A DNA stretch of 64,000 nt, taken from Megamerina dolium. Taxonomy: Eukaryota > Arthropoda > Insecta > Diptera > Megamerinidae. Location: positions 82,999,333 to 83,063,332 of the forward strand of contig OY978525.1 in NCBI GenBank assembly GCA_963854835.1. Reading direction: 5' to 3'. The notes beneath the pieces are model-generated. The model had not been told where the DNA came from and ran no database searches. It saw only the letters and a program-made list of their open reading frames with translations. Position numbers and translations under genes: made by a program. Within the stretch, counting starts at the first letter, position 1. Every line of letters starts with the position of its first letter. This document shows, piece by piece, positions 1-14,231 of this stretch.

Positions 1-325
1 GGGTCAGACAAACACAGGGGACCTGTACCGATGATCGTTTGAGCCGAGCATTGCGACAAAAGCGGCCGCAATACGCCGACAGACACAACAAAGTTATTTT
101 GTAACATGATAATGCTCTGCCACATGTTGCGGCACCCGGTAAAACGTACTTAGAAACATTCAAATGGGAAGTCCTGCCCACCCGTCGTATAGCCCAAACA
201 TTGATCTTTCCGATTACCACTTGTTCCGATCGATGACGTTCGGATCGAATCGATGATGAAGAAGCCAAAAATTGGATCGATTCGTTGATTCCCTCACAAC
301 ATGTCGCCTTCTTCCGACGCGGATT
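1..325 (+). pseudogene. mariner transposase, C-terminal part, decayed
   Basis: The frame through about 20-230 reads like the second half of a mariner transposase: an R-Q-K-R-P-Q-Y stretch, then HDNA-x-PHVA (second catalytic Asp region) and a W-E-V-L-P motif. The Gln normally before HDNA is a TAA stop near 106-108. The S-P-D-L-A-P-S-D block carrying the third Asp is scrambled, and two more stops lie near 250 before a K-x-W-I/L-D-like tail. The N-terminal half would lie left of the window. It is a dead DNA-transposon remnant, closer to the HDNARPH-type mariners than to Tc1; the subfamily is not resolved. Confidence 0.75.
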
Positions 326-899
326 TAATTTTTTTAATTGATTAAAATATCTTATTATTTTATCCTTTTGATTAATCGATTATTAATCATGTAATAGTAA
401 AATAATCGGAAACGAGATTTTTATGTTTAATAAATTCCATTGTATTATTTAAGATAGCTTACAACGGACAAAATTGTGGTATCAATAGCAAATAATTGTA
501 AACGATGTAAAAAATTGAGATAATTACTCATATGTGAACGTAGTTTAGTATCCACAAAACTGAGTTTTTGGCAGTGCTACATAGTTAAGTTGTAACAGAT
601 TCACTGCGCTTGCAACATTGCAACACGGTGACAAGATGGCGTCTGCAGAAAAGTTATTATGATGACTGTGCTCGGAACGAACTGAACGAAGAGACGACAT
701 CAAAATTTCATAAAAAAATATTGCCCGAACATAAAACAATAACTTTCATTAAACAATTCATTGTTAGTACTTCGAACGAAAAAAAACAAAACAAACAAGT
801 AGAATTACTTCAGGGTTGCTATTTGTTATGTATCATTTTGTTGCGTTTCAAAATAGAAATAATGGATTGGCAACTAAGTATTATCGAACACGAGTTTTA
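326..899. other. unassigned AT-rich DNA
   Basis: No protein similarity, tRNA or repeat structure is recognised. Two opposing ORFs of 64 and 99 codons overlap here but have no recognisable motif and look like chance. The left part may include the untranslated 3-prime end of the neighbouring mariner remnant. Confidence 0.5.
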
Positions 900-1075
900 T
901 ACGTTCTAAATGTTTAACAATTGCTTATTATGTAAGATGATCCGACTCGATTATGGCTTTAAGTTGATCATCATCAAGCTCTTCTGATCGTCCTGTTCGT
1001 TATCACCTTTGAGCGAAAAATCAACGGAACCAATTCCGAACTGTCTTTTTTTAGCGCTCACTCACGTTATTGCAA
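900..1075 (-). pseudogene. mariner transposase, N-terminal fragment, decayed
   Basis: Read on the minus strand with one or two frameshifts, this gives N-W-F-R, F-S-L-K-G and then E-E-L-D-D-D-Q-L-K-A-I-I-E-S-D-H. That is the end of the first helix-turn-helix and the linker of mariner transposases (roughly residues 40-100). Stops and frameshifts show it is dead. It faces away from the plus-strand C-terminal fragment at 1-325, so the two are probably not one element. Confidence 0.65.
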
Positions 1076-1098
1076 ACGTGGTTAAACAATAATAAAAT

Positions 1099-1900
1099 TC
1101 ATCTAAACATACACAACTGAGCTGTGTTAAGGCTCAAAGCATCTCCTCCCAACAATCTCAATCTTGTTTGTGCAAAGGGTGGACAGTTACAGAGGAAGTG
1201 ATCGGTTGTGTCCACATCCTCTAAACAAAAGTGGTACGTCGGATCGGTGATGACACCTGCAGTGGCCATATGATGTCTACAGGTGTTATGCCCTGTGATG
1301 ACCCTAATCAGCATCTTCCTAATTGTAGAGAAAAGTTCGCTCGTCTACTGTGAGGTGCATTCACAAAGCCTTTGGTAGCCCTGCATGTCTCCAAGGTGGA
1401 CCATCGAGTCTTATGGATCATGACCACAGAGTCTTTGATCCATCGCTGGATCCACTCAGAACTCACTCAGCTAGGTTCTGAACCCATGGGCATACCAGCA
1501 GAGTCCTCATTGGCCAAACCATCAGCCAATTCGTTCCCTTTGACACCGCAATGTCCCCGAACCAAATAAGACGAAGCATTTTGTCCTTAGCGACGCTATT
1601 CAGCCTTGTGTTACATTCACTGATCATCTTCGAAGAAATGGCAGGGCTCGCAATAGATTTCATTGCAGTCTAACTGTCACTGCAAATGCCAATGCGCTTC
1701 CTATGCCATCTATTCTCAATAATCGAGTAGACCACTTTTACTATGGCATATACTTCTGTTAGAAATACAGTCGCCGGCGGAGAACGAGTACTTGGTATTT
1801 TCATCCAAGTACCAACCGGCCCCAATACCATAGGAGGTTTTAGAACCGCCAGTGTAGAAAATGTGAGTCATTTCCCTTAGCAGAGTCTCTAGACTTAACC
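1099..1900 (-). pseudogene. LINE A (LOA/I-type): RNase H domain and C-terminal zinc knuckle
   Basis: Minus-strand frames from 1900 down read F-Y-T-G-G-S-K-T...G-A-G-W-Y (start of an RNase H domain, with the first acidic residue region altered), then C-S-D-S-Q-x-A, then L-I-W and G-H...G-N-E-L-A-D-like sequence near 1480-1560 with frameshifts. The last ORF (1314-1099) carries H-F-C-L-E-D-V-D-T-T-D-H-F-L-C-N-C, the Cys/His motif that closes LINE proteins having RNase H. It is the missing 3-prime part of the LINE whose endonuclease and RT lie at 5240-3100 on the same strand; about 1.1 kb of foreign LINE sequence lies between. Inactive. Confidence 0.8.
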
Positions 1901-1984
1901 ATTGATCTCATTCTGGGAAAATAACCTAAAATCTACGTCCGAAATGTTAGAAAGATAATGTAGAAAACGTGTGGAAAAAACCTT

Positions 1985-3095
1985 TATAGCTTATTACACA
2001 TGTAAGAGAATCATCAGCAGAAACTGGTGTTTAAAACCCAAACTTGCACTGTGGATGTATACTGCCGTAGTAAGACCGATCGTGACATACGGGGCCTTAG
2101 CATGGTGGCCGTCACTAAGCAAGCAATATAATGTCAGATGACTTACTAATTTACAGCGAGCAGCGTGTGCAGGAATAACGGAGGCACTGAACGTCATCAT
2201 AAACTTACTTCCGATCGACATTCAAATACAACTAACCGCAGAACACGGCCACAAGGATTAAAGAAGGTGGCCTATGGAATGCGAGACAGTTCGGACATAG
2301 TAAAATATTAGAAAGCCGAAAGCAGTACGGCAAACTTCAGAAAGAAGATCCGCAAATCTCAATGTATCCAGGTCCTTTTGTCTGGGAAACTAAGCCAGCA
2401 TCTTTCAAGCAGAAGGGAATACGGGAAGCATGTAGGATACGTAGTAGTCATCCACATAAACTATCAGAGGGATATGTATTGTCAGATAGTCAAGAAGCCC
2501 TTTTGGCACTTAATTCGCCAGTAAGTAATGCAGAAATCATAAGACAATGCAAGGAGGAGCTAAACTCACTAACGCGCAAAATGAACATCATCTCTCATCT
2601 GGCTACCTGGCCATAAGAACATAGAAGCGAATGAGAAGGTAGATGTACTGGCTAGAAGAGGGGCATCTCTCAGCGAATCCGAGCCGGTAGCTGTCAGATG
2701 CCCCTCTGCGTCATTAAAAGAGAGCTTCACCTTAAGTTTAAAAAGCAGACAGAGAACAGTTAAGAAAAAACTGGTACCTGCAAAGTATGCCAGCAAATTT
2801 GGCCAAAATACGATAAATCAAGAACATACAAATGGATAAGGAAGCCAAGAACACACATTTTCAGAATAACTTCTACAATAATCGGCCACTTGCCGATGGG
2901 GGACCACGCCGAAAGGAATGCATCGCCCCACAATGACAGATGCCGAAACTGCGATCAGGAAGGGACCAGCGAAACGGTTTTCCATTTTCTATGCTAGTGA
3001 CCAAATGGCGCACTGCGTCATAGAATGCTAGGAAAATTCGTAATGGACGACCTCAATGAACACGCTAAGATAAAAATAGATGATATTAGTAGGTT
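1985..3095 (+). pseudogene. LINE B fragment: RT thumb, RNase H and zinc knuckle
   Basis: Plus-strand frames read W-C-L-K-P-K-L-A-L-W-M-Y-T-A-V-V-R-P-I-V-T-Y-G-A-L-A-W-W (end of the RT domain), L-L-P-I-D-I-Q, then an RNase H region with S-D-S-Q-E-A-L-L-A-L near 2485 and L-I-W-L-P-G-H...A-N-E-K-V-D near 2590-2660. It ends with C-R-N-C...H-F-L-C near 2940-3000 and a short basic tail. Several frameshifts and stops make it dead. It is a 5-prime-truncated LINE copy of the same broad type as LINE A but in the opposite orientation, placed exactly where LINE A is interrupted. Confidence 0.8.
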
Positions 3096-3099
3096 TAGC

Positions 3100-5240
3100 A
3101 TTGAAAACAGCGGGCACTGCTCCAATAGCTGTCGATATATCTGCCTGTGTCCTATATAAACCCCGTCATGGCAGACTCCGTAAGTTTTGAGTCTGAACGC
3201 CGCTTTCATCGCCTCCTTCCAGATCTGAAGATCCAGTGGAAGCAAATCAAGTGAGCACCAGCGATGCCTAGGCATATACTTCTTTGTAGTCTGTTCAGAG
3301 AGGAAACGGATTTAACCACAGTTCTGCGTCAACAAATCACAGACGCATATGTCACATTGGGTCTGATTATACAAATGTACATCCAAAGCAACATTTCCGG
3401 TTTCAAACCCCAAGTTTTGCCAAAAGCCATCCTGCACTGCTAGAAAACTTTTAGAGCTTCAGAGGTTTTCTGCTCAACATGAATCTTCCAAGAAAGCTTA
3501 TCATCTAGGATGACTCCTAAATATTTAACTTCAGAAAACAGCTGCAAGGTCACCACTTTAAGGTTGGTAGAAGTAAGCCATCCAATTTGGGTTTGGGTTC
3601 ACCAGGATTCACGGAGAGACCTTGCAGATCGCACCAATGCTCAATCTTGTCCAGAACTCTCTGCATTTTGATGTAAATCATTCTTAGTGACCTTCCTGAG
3701 ATTATAACGCACACGTCATCATCATACGCTTAATCATGTACACCAAAATTGCAACGCAATTAAAAGAGAGTCCACAACAAAACACCAAAGCAGAGGAGAA
3801 AGTACACTTCCTTGTAGGCACCCTCTCTCAACCTCAAACGTGACGCTATTATTGTGTTCTTCCCCTCTCATAAGCAGTGAAGACTTCATCAACACCATAA
3901 CTTCTGGCTGAGCAACACATGGAATTGAAGATAGCATTGTCAAAAGCGCCCTCAATGTCCACAAATAGCCCCAGTGTGCAAAGACCTGCTTCTAGCCCTT
4001 TCTCCGCTATGATTACACAGTCGTAAAGAGCAGATTCACAGAACCTTCCTCTCTGATAGGCATGTCGCCGAACACTTAAGAGATCCCGAATATGCACATC
4101 CACTCTAATGTACTTTTCAACTATGCGCTCCAGACTTTTAAGTAGAAACGAAATCATGCTTATAGGCCTGTACCTTACTCCCGAAGGCGTAGTGTGAGAT
4201 GTATCCATAGGCGAGACATACAGTAAATATCCTTTTCAGGACCTCCACTATAATGCCTTCACCTTTCTTTAGCATGATTGGATATACAACATCGGGGACT
4301 TAGTCACTGAATGATGAAAAGGCGAACCTCATCGTTGCATTAGTAACTATCATTTGGGCTATAAACCAATCAAGCCTGGTGGTTGCCGAACGTAAAATGT
4401 CAGTGGCCAGGGTGACAGCCTGTGGTGAGGCAATTATGCAACCCGGGAAATGTGTTGATAGAAGTATATCATTGGCCTCTGACGAGCACGTATAGGTACC
4501 ACCAGGTTTCAGAAGACAGTCCAATCTGGCAATTCGGTCCTTTTGAAGAGCTCTGCACAGCCTAGACGTTCTTTTCTCACCAGCTATTTTATCACAAGAA
4601 TCTCTATAAGAGTTCAGTTTAGAGGACTTCACTGTTGTGCTAGTCAATTTCCTACCTTGTCTTGCTTCCGTCCGGACACGCCATCTCATAACAATTGATT
4701 AGGACTCATCCTAAAGACGTAGAAGTTTCCTCAATAGATTGTATGGTCCGGAGCTTAAGAACGACCCTTATCCTTTCTTCAAGAAGACTGCAATATCATG
4801 TCCAATCCCCTCCAAAAGGGTTCTAATCTGCACGAACCACATCTATATCAACCGCGAGCCGAAAACCTATATAGCGGTGGTCCGACAAGTAGTCATCATC
4901 TAGGACTCGCCAACCAATAATCTTGTCTGCTACCAAGCTATTTGATAGAATCAGATAAACGACTTCCAGTGTCTTGCCATTCATAAAGGTCGGGCTGTTG
5001 CCAACTTTATGTATGACTAGTCCTCGAGACTGTAAGTAGTCCAGCAATTTAGTCCCCCTGTAGTTGCATTTACTGCTTCCCCAAATAGTGTTCTGTGAAT
5101 TTGCATCACATCCCACTATTAGTCCCAAATTGTTGTATTCCGCAATTAGCATCACGTACACCAATTCTTTGGGTGGAGGTGGCGCTAAGGCATCATATGG
5201 TAAGTAAACAATATGCTCTTGGGTCGCGGTGCAAACCTCA
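3100..5240 (-). pseudogene. LINE A (LOA/I-type): endonuclease and reverse transcriptase
   Basis: From 5240 downward: an AP-type endonuclease segment (V-Y-L-P-Y-D, L-I-V-G-C-D-A-N, S-D-H-R-Y-I; 5222-4823), a linker ending in a T-H-F-P-G motif (4689-4300), then RT. The RT has Y-R-P-I-S-M-I-S-F-L-L-K-S-L-E-R, H-A-Y-Q-R-G-R and L-F-V-D-I-E-G-A-F-D-N (first catalytic Asp, 4208-3849), G-C-L-Q-G-S-V-L-S-P-L-L-W (3850-3780) and L-L-P-L-D-L near 3230. The YxDD box is not readable because the frame breaks between 3770 and 3300. The D-I-E-G-A-F-D-N form and the RNase H at 1900-1099 suggest the LOA or related I-superfamily clades. The 5-prime end is missing and many frameshifts are present. Confidence 0.8.
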
Positions 5241-8200
5241 TATTATATTAATTTACACATTTCATGAAATGTCTGATTTCTTAATAGGTGAAAATCGCTT
5301 CAATCGCGTATCTAAACCAATTTTCAAGAAGAATATTTGACGACGATCGCCCTATGCTACGAAAATAGCCAGTCGCCCCAATTATGTTTACAGCTTTATG
5401 CACGATAGTAATTGCCGTGAACAGTGTTGCAAATTTTTTAAAACTCACTTATATTCATAGTACAAATTTGTTTAAGGGCGTTTAACAAAAACTTGTTTAC
5501 ACAAAACTTCAAACAAAATAAGAAGCGACAAATTAGAATGAAAAAGAAATATGCAAATGAATAAAAACAAATTCCATAATAACTAGACGTACAAAAGCCT
5601 TATGAAGGATTACATGTCATTCAGAATTTTCAACAATAACACATGCATGGTATAATAATACAAGGTATAGCCATTAGGGAGAGTTTCAGGTATGAAGGAG
5701 TAAAAAACAACCGAAACAACAGAAGTAGAAAAGAAAACAACAAAACCGCTAGTTTGACACTATAAGGAGCCAGTTTTTTACATTATATAGCGCAGCCAAG
5801 AGGAATGTTTTACAATTGCTTTACCTTCGTTATTATACCATGGACAGAATGCTTCAGATGAATTTCTTTTTCCCTTATTCTCTCACACTTTCATGTATTT
5901 AATATGGCCTAAATATCGATACCAACTATAAAATAAAGAGCAGATAATGCAATAGTACGTAGCATGATATAACAAACGTAGTAAAGAAATTAGAGAGGGT
6001 AGTTGTATATGGTATACTCCCACATATAAAAGAGAATTAAAGAAAGAACAACAACATATCCGGAAAAAAGGAAAGAAGTAAAGATGAAAACAATAAAAAC
6101 ACTATTTTAACATTTCTCGCAAGAGAAAGGATTTTCCGATTGCTTTTCCAGGTTAATTATACCATCGTAAACGCTACCAGATATCAGATATCAGCCAGCT
6201 ACCAGTTGTATCAAAATCGCTAATAATTTTACGCTCATGATGGAAAAGAATATGGAAACAAACCAACATATTATATTGTTGAGATATCTCGCATTTAAGT
6301 CTGAAGTGATAATTATTCCAATACGATGAAAGTATATACAATTTTTATACATCACAAGTTTTATTTGTATCTGAAAGTGATATAATGAGTATTGACTATT
6401 GGAAATTTTTCTGACATTCATCGATATTTTCATACCTTTGGGGGCTTTGGCCTAATATTCTTATGTCTTGCGTCGTTATTGCATTTAAACATATTTCATA
6501 TCAAGGGTATATTCAGAAAATTTGTTTGCAAAATGTGGTTGCATTATCGCTACTTATAACTGACATTATGAAGAGTTTTGAGATCATTAAAAAATTAAGT
6601 ATTATGTTTTTATATTATTCATAACGAAAAATTTAAGCCAGAAGCACTGTTATAACTACTCTACCGAATTCCTTATAAAAGAAATTGCCTTGGTAATTCT
6701 TGACTATGTGCATAATAATTAAAATTTTTTGAAATGGTATTTTGCGCAACCAGCACTAGAGGCCGATTGTTTTGACCAGATAAATCGGGTAATTGCACAC
6801 GAAAGTTCAAATTTCCATCTGACATTCATTTTTCATTCGAAGCTATTTACACTTTGCTAAGTTGTGCCCTTGCTTAATATTAATAGCTCATTTACTGTCC
6901 TTTGCCCTAGCACCCATATTGCTCGATTTTTAAAACCGCTCAAATATTATAAATTGCTGATTCATATATGTAGTTCCTGCCACTTATGTACATAGGTTCA
7001 AGATATTACATTAGCACCAGTTAAATATGATTTAGCATTTCTTGTGTTGCATTAGCAACACTGTTTACAAACGTCAAATGTAATATGAAAAAATTATACA
7101 ATATATTAAACAACAAGAACATGATATAGAAGAAGTTAAAGTAAAAAATCATGTCGCTTCGCCTTTGAAATCGCGTTTGTTGTTTTTTCTATACTTCTCT
7201 CTCTTGATGTACGTTTGTTGCTGTTTTCGTTATTTCTTCTCTTTCTTTCGAGAGAGTGTGCATAATCACTCTTTGAAATTGCTTTACCATGATACAATGA
7301 TACAATGAGAGAATAATATCGTCGTCTTTCTTTCATTTTATCCTCCCTTCTGCAGAATATACCTTTGTGTCGTTTCATTCGTTGTCGTTTCTTCTTCCAA
7401 CTATTCATTCATCATGAAATTCTTCATAGTAAAAATTTATATAGTAAAATTAATTTGTATTGTTGGTAATTAATGTTATTACTATGTATTATAATTATTA
7501 CTTGTTTCTTTCGTTTTTCTCAGTTAGTTTATAAATCACTGAATATAGTACCAGCAAATGGAAATTACGAAACGACAAGAGTGTCGTCAGTAGGTAATCA
7601 ACCTTTGATATTTCGATACTATTTATTTTTGTTTGATTAATTTCTGTATTAACATGTACGCTTATACACGAACATTCATATCATATTTGTTAGAGCGAGA
7701 ATCTTTTTAAATTTCACTTTACCACATACATATACGCTTTATTAAATTTTTTCCGTGGTTTTCACATTTATGTATATGCTTTTTCAGTTACATATACGTA
7801 CATTCACTAAATTTATTTTATTATACAGAAAGATTTATAATTCGATTTTTCCTTTCGGTTTTATATTTCACTTACAATGTATCTTTTTTTTTTCATCCAA
7901 TGCAATTGTAACTATATTTTTTTAAGAAATCAGCACACATTTTCTCTTCTGTAATTTATCATTCAGCATAGGAAAACACATGCGTCAACTTACGCCAATG
8001 ACGTCCATCGATGGTACTAATCAACAACGAACAAATGCTAACCGAACACCATAAACGTTTTAGTTTGGACGTCGTTTAGTTTGATCGCCGGCAAACTGGT
8101 TTGGTTTTCAATTCATTGCGTCGGTTTCCAACAACGATTTGCTTCTAAATATTTGTTCATTTTATTTCATAGTCTGGTTCAGTTTTTAATATAGTACAAT

Positions 8201-8919
8201 ACATTAGCTATATGTATTTATATATTTGATGCCGCAATTTACTATAGACTAAAATAAATAACTACGACGAACTTAAAACTATTTATGAGGTTCATTCGCA
8301 TGACGACCAACAAATCTTTCATACCAGTTTGATAATACAAATATCACCTCAAATGCTTCACATAACTATGTTAGAATTCTATTTCGAACAAAATCGGTTA
8401 TTTGGTTGACGCTGTGTTCTCCTGATTTGTCTGTGTTTACTGCTCTGCCCGCATCTGTCTATCTTTGCATCATTGCCACAAAAACCCTATTTCAATGCAT
8501 TTGCACCGCCGTCGTAATTATATACATACATACATACAATATTGAATTCGTTTAAATGCCGCCACCACCACCAGTATTCAAGATGGCGACGCTCTACATT
8601 AAATAGTAGTACATACCTCCGTACTAATAAATCCAATATATATTTTTTTTAGTGACATTTTTATTATTTTGATTTCTTCGCCCAACAGATGCGAATAAAC
8701 TATGCTCACATATACGAGTATTAAACCAATATGTGACAAGAAATTTATTCATTTTCTTTTTTATCATCTATATACCATGTATGTATATATGCATATGCGT
8801 AGACCATATCAAACGTATGATGTACGCATATGCATACAAATATGTATATACGCATATATTGACGAAAATTTTGTTTTCTCTCCAAGGTTTCCAAAATTTT
8901 GACCGGTAGTAGCCGTGTC
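5241..8919. other. AT-rich DNA without recognisable genes
   Basis: About 3.7 kb with only short ORFs (up to 90 codons, compositionally biased, for example a Lys/Arg-rich minus ORF at 7408-7136). I see no domain, tRNA or clear terminal repeats. A short TACA microsatellite lies at 8524-8538 and T-rich runs near 7885 and 8645. It could be intergenic or intronic DNA, or very old repeats. Confidence 0.5.
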
Positions 8920-9222
8920 GGGTGCCGTAGCTCAGTGGTTAGTGTGTTGGCATTCTGGTCTATAGGTTCTAGGTTCAATCCCCGGCTGAAGCATAACAAA
9001 TCTAATATCGAAAAGATTTTTCTTTCGAACGGTACCCACCTGTCTGTAAACAATTTGTATTTCTTCCGGCAGTAACAATTTACCAGGAAAAAGCTTCTAA
9101 AATAACTCGGTGACAAAGTTCAGAAAAATTTATGTTGCCGTTCGCAACAGGCTAAAAAAGTAGGTCCCTTCTAATACTGTCCAAAATTTAACACGCACCT
9201 CAGTAATGGAAGAGAATCTTAT
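8920..9222 (+). repeat. tRNA-derived SINE copy 1 (3-prime truncated)
   Basis: The head GGGTGCCGTAGCTCAG carries an RNA polymerase III box A (TAGCTCAGTGGTTAG, 8928) and box B (GGTTCAATCCCC, about 8972), as in tRNA genes. The body that follows matches the copies at 12344, 14232, 36901 and 44357. This copy is diverged and lacks the family 3-prime end that contains GGGGCTTTAAGTGCCAC. Apparent ORFs across it on the minus strand are not real. Confidence 0.85.
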
Positions 9223-10600
<1,378 letters not shown>

Positions 10601-12343
10601 ATTTTATAAATAAAATGCTTATTGTATCAACAAAACGAATGGTACAAGGTATAGACACTGTGGTAATTTGAGCGGATTGAGGCTTAAAACTTCTTAGTTG
10701 CTCTCGCTCGGGGGATACGAAAAATAGACGGTCGTGTTTTTTCAAGGGCATATATGCTATGTTCATACACGAAAAAAACCATTTAGTAGATAAAATTAAG
10801 ATAAACACATTCAACTTCAACTAACGACCTTATAATAATATATACAGATATTTTCGTGATCCAACCATTGCTGGATATTACAGACACTTACCAAGAATAT
10901 AAATTGCTGCTGTTTTTATTTTGATATCTTCGTAGTGAAAAATCGTTGTCTAAAATCAAAAAAGTAATAGCAGTCAACAAATCCGCAAATAAAAAGCACA
11001 AGCACATTTAAATATTCATATTTAATCCCTTTGTAGTGTAAAACACATTATGGAGAATTGTCGCTACAGAGCACTATTAAAATATATTTATAAACCATCT
11101 AGTTTAAATAAGTAATAACGAAGATGTTGCTGCTGCTGCTGCTGCAATGATGATGATGATGATAACTTTAACTGGCAAAACAACGGCCAACAACCAGTAC
11201 GTGCTACTGCACTACGCAACACTTGAATTAGTGCATGTTTAGCTAATATATTTTCTCTTTGATGGCTATTAAATTATTTGTTATACGATTTTGCTACATC
11301 TAATGTTTTATAAAAAAAAACACAAACACATACACACAAATGTAAAAACGATATATAGCATAAATCGCTGTATTTATCCAAAAATAAATGAAACGACGAC
11401 GCGATTATGAAATTACCGTTTTGTAGCTTATTACAAATTTATGATTGCAATTTATTTATTTTCCATTTATCTTCGAATAATATTTTACGGTCCTACTTGG
11501 TAAATCATTTAATGAACTTCGTTCTAACTTCACGAATGTAAATGCCCTGAAATGAGAAAAAAATAAGAAACAATATTGTAAGAAAGCATTTATTAAATAT
11601 ATATTATATTTTGTAAGTACATATATGTTATTTGTATATATTTTAAAATTAGGAAAATATATTATATACCAAAGGGGAAGTAGGCATGCTTTACAATCAA
11701 CGACGAATGTTCTCTTTTTCACATAAGATTTTTTGTATTTTCACATTATATGTCATTGGATCAAATCGTTTGCTTAGCGCTCCTTTTAGAGTAGAAATTT
11801 ACAAATTAAATCAAATCTATAAAAGCAACTGGAATATAACTCATATATTGTAATTAGTAAAATTATGAAAGACCTACTTTCTGTATTGATACATCCACAT
11901 GGATTTTAGGACGAATTGAAAAAATTCTTTGTATTGCTTATATCTAGTATTGCATTAAATATTAATACAACTTTGCAACGTTTTAATTTCGTTATTTATT
12001 CTAATTAATAATACTTAGGCAGTTCACGAGGTGTTGTTTGTTGCGGGATCGTTGTGTAGTTTTATAGTTTTACAACTGTTGTATCAGCATTGTTGCTATT
12101 TCACATACAAAATTTGAATTAACAAAGTACGACATTCCCAGAGAGGGATTTTGACGCTCTCTTTTTTAAATATGCGGATACAAGAAAATCAAAAGAACTT
12201 TGTAAAATCTATCAAAATGAAAAATTCGAATATATTTTGACACATTAACCCCGTGGTTGTATATAATGGTCAATCAGCACAAATGCGTTTGTCAATTTTT
12301 TCCTTGCGATTACTACTAATTTTATTCTAATTACATCATCTTG
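10601..12343. other. AT-rich DNA with short triplet repeats
   Basis: No gene is recognised. A (CTG)n run followed by (ATG)n lies at about 11126-11164. The 88-codon minus ORF at 11722-11456 has no recognisable motif. Confidence 0.5.
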
Positions 12344-12707
12344 TGGGTGCCATAGTTCAGTGGTTAGTGTGTTGATATTCTGATCTGTAGGTCGTGAGTT
12401 CGATCCCCGGCTGAAGCATAACAAATTTAATATCGAAAAGATTTTTCTTTCGAGCGGTACCCACCTGTAGGTAGGCAATTGGCAATTCTTCCGGCAGTAA
12501 CAATTTGCCGTGGAAAAGCTTCTAAAAGAAGTATGTGACAAAGCTCAGAAAAAATTATTTCGCAAGAGTTCTGCCGTTCGGAACCGGCTAAAATAAGTAG
12601 GTCCCACCTATCACTGTTCAAAATCTAATACGCACAACAGTAATGGAAGAGAAGCTCTGCTAAAGAGCCCTTTGGGGCTTTAAGTGCCACAAATTTATTT
12701 TTTTTTT
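12344..12707 (+). repeat. tRNA-derived SINE copy 2, full length
   Basis: Complete copy: pol III box A (slightly mutated, TAGTTCAGTGGTTAG), box B (GAGTTCGATCCCC), a conserved body, and the family 3-prime end GGGGCTTTAAGTGCCAC followed by an AT/T-rich tail. It is flanked by near-identical 13 bp repeats TTACATCATCTTG (12331-12343) and TTACATCAACTTG (12708-12720), one mismatch. This is a target-site duplication expected of LINE-assisted insertion. Confidence 0.93.
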
Positions 12708-12720
12708 TTACATCAACTTG

Positions 12721-13497
12721 AAAATATTTTTTTAATTTTTACAATAATTAAGGTAATCCAAAAATTTGTTTAAAAAAATTTAAAAAGAGAGAAATAAAAA
12801 TTTCTTGAAATAAATAAAATCTTAATCCTGTACTCAACCAGAGGCTTAATAATTTTGACACTGCCTGAACAGATTTTGACATTTGACGTTTTGACAAAAC
12901 GATGCACAACGACTAAACATACAAAAGTCAGTTCACAAGTATGATGTCTTATAATACATTCATCTAGAACCTAGCCGGCTAAGGGTTGCAAATTGTGTAG
13001 TTTGCCTTCGTGTTTTGACACTAACGCTAACGATATGTATGCACGATATTATGCTTGCGCTTCTCAGTTGCTGTTTAACTTTTGACGCAGTATACTGTTG
13101 CACATGTTTGAAAAAAAAAAAATACAGTAAACGAAAAAGTAAAGGAAATATGCTGTAGTACTTGCTCAGCGTTTCACAGTTCACAGTTTTTATAAAGACA
13201 CTGTACAAACACGTACTCTATTTGACACATTTGTGTGGCCGGCATTGATCTACAACATAAAACGTTACAACAATATTTTAAAGTTCAGGTAATATAATGA
13301 TGAAATGGGTATCAAACGAAAGAGGAAAATCGTTGGAGTTTAGCAACGCAATATTTTCAGAACAAAATGACAAAATAAATTTTTTAATTTATCCGTGAAT
13401 ATCCTTGACGAAAATCAAACTGTTTCATAGAAAAAAAAATGCATTTTAATAGCTAGCGATTTTTCTCTATAAGGCGAAGCGAAAAATTTTATAGGTT
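12721..13497. other. unassigned DNA including a solo MITE-like end
   Basis: No gene. The stretch at about 13369-13415 (GACAAAATAAATTTTTT then GAATATCCTTGACG) resembles the terminal inverted repeat of the MITE at 19922-20281, but no opposite end is visible nearby. The last 80 bases are probably the 5-prime leader of the adjacent mariner. Confidence 0.4.
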
Positions 13498-14231
13498 ATG
13501 CCCGGACAAAAAGAGACAAAAGAAAAGCTCGATAAACATTACGGTGAGTCCGCTCAGTCAGATTACATGGTAAAATATTGGATTGCTGAATTTGAACGCG
13601 GCCGAACAAGCACTGCAACAATACCATCAACAGGAAGGCCAAAAGAGGTGGTTACTGAAGAAAAAATCAAAAAAATCCTCGATATCGTTATGAATGATCG
13701 CCGAGTCAAGTTGCGTAAGATTGTTGAAATGGTAAACATCTCATATGAACGTGTGTTCAACATTTTGCATGAACATTTGCATATGAAAAAGCTATCGGCA
13801 AGATGGATACCGCGATTGCTCAGTGTCGAACAAAAACAAGTTCGAGAGACCACTTCACAGCGGTGATTGGACATGATAAAGCATAATCCTGTTGATTTTT
13901 GGCGTCGATCAATAACTGTTGATGAAACGTGGGTCCACCACTACACACCTGAAACCAAAAATCAATCGAAACTATGGGTGGAAGCTGGTGGAAGTGCCGA
14001 AGAAGGCGAAGGCAGTGAAATCGGCTGGCAAGGTTAGGGCCACTGTATTTTGGGATGCACTCGGAATATTGCTTATCGATTATCTTGAAAAAGGATCCAC
14101 AATCACAGGAAAGTATTATCGTGCATTATTGGATCAATTGAATGATGCAATCAAGAAAAAACGACCTCATTTAAAGAAGAAAAATGTGCTCTTTCTTCAA
14201 GACAACGCACCGGTTCACACAGCATTAGATA

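Noticed and set aside
545..909. Two overlapping ORFs of 64 and 99 codons
   Set aside because: No motif, opposite strands of the same DNA, and biased composition.
7136..7408. Lys/Arg-rich 90-codon ORF as a nuclear protein exon
   Set aside because: Low-complexity translation of TTTC/TTCT-rich DNA without domain signal or splice context.
8920..8995. Possible tRNA gene (box A and box B present), also at 12344, 37185-37253 and 44640-44706
   Set aside because: Same head in all SINE copies, continuous with the SINE body and not forming a standard cloverleaf with acceptor stem; treated as SINE heads.
8745..9116. 123-codon minus ORF and similar ORFs at 12245-12621, 14318-14575, 36977-37290 and 44489-44863
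   Set aside because: They recur because each lies across a SINE copy; they are not conserved proteins.
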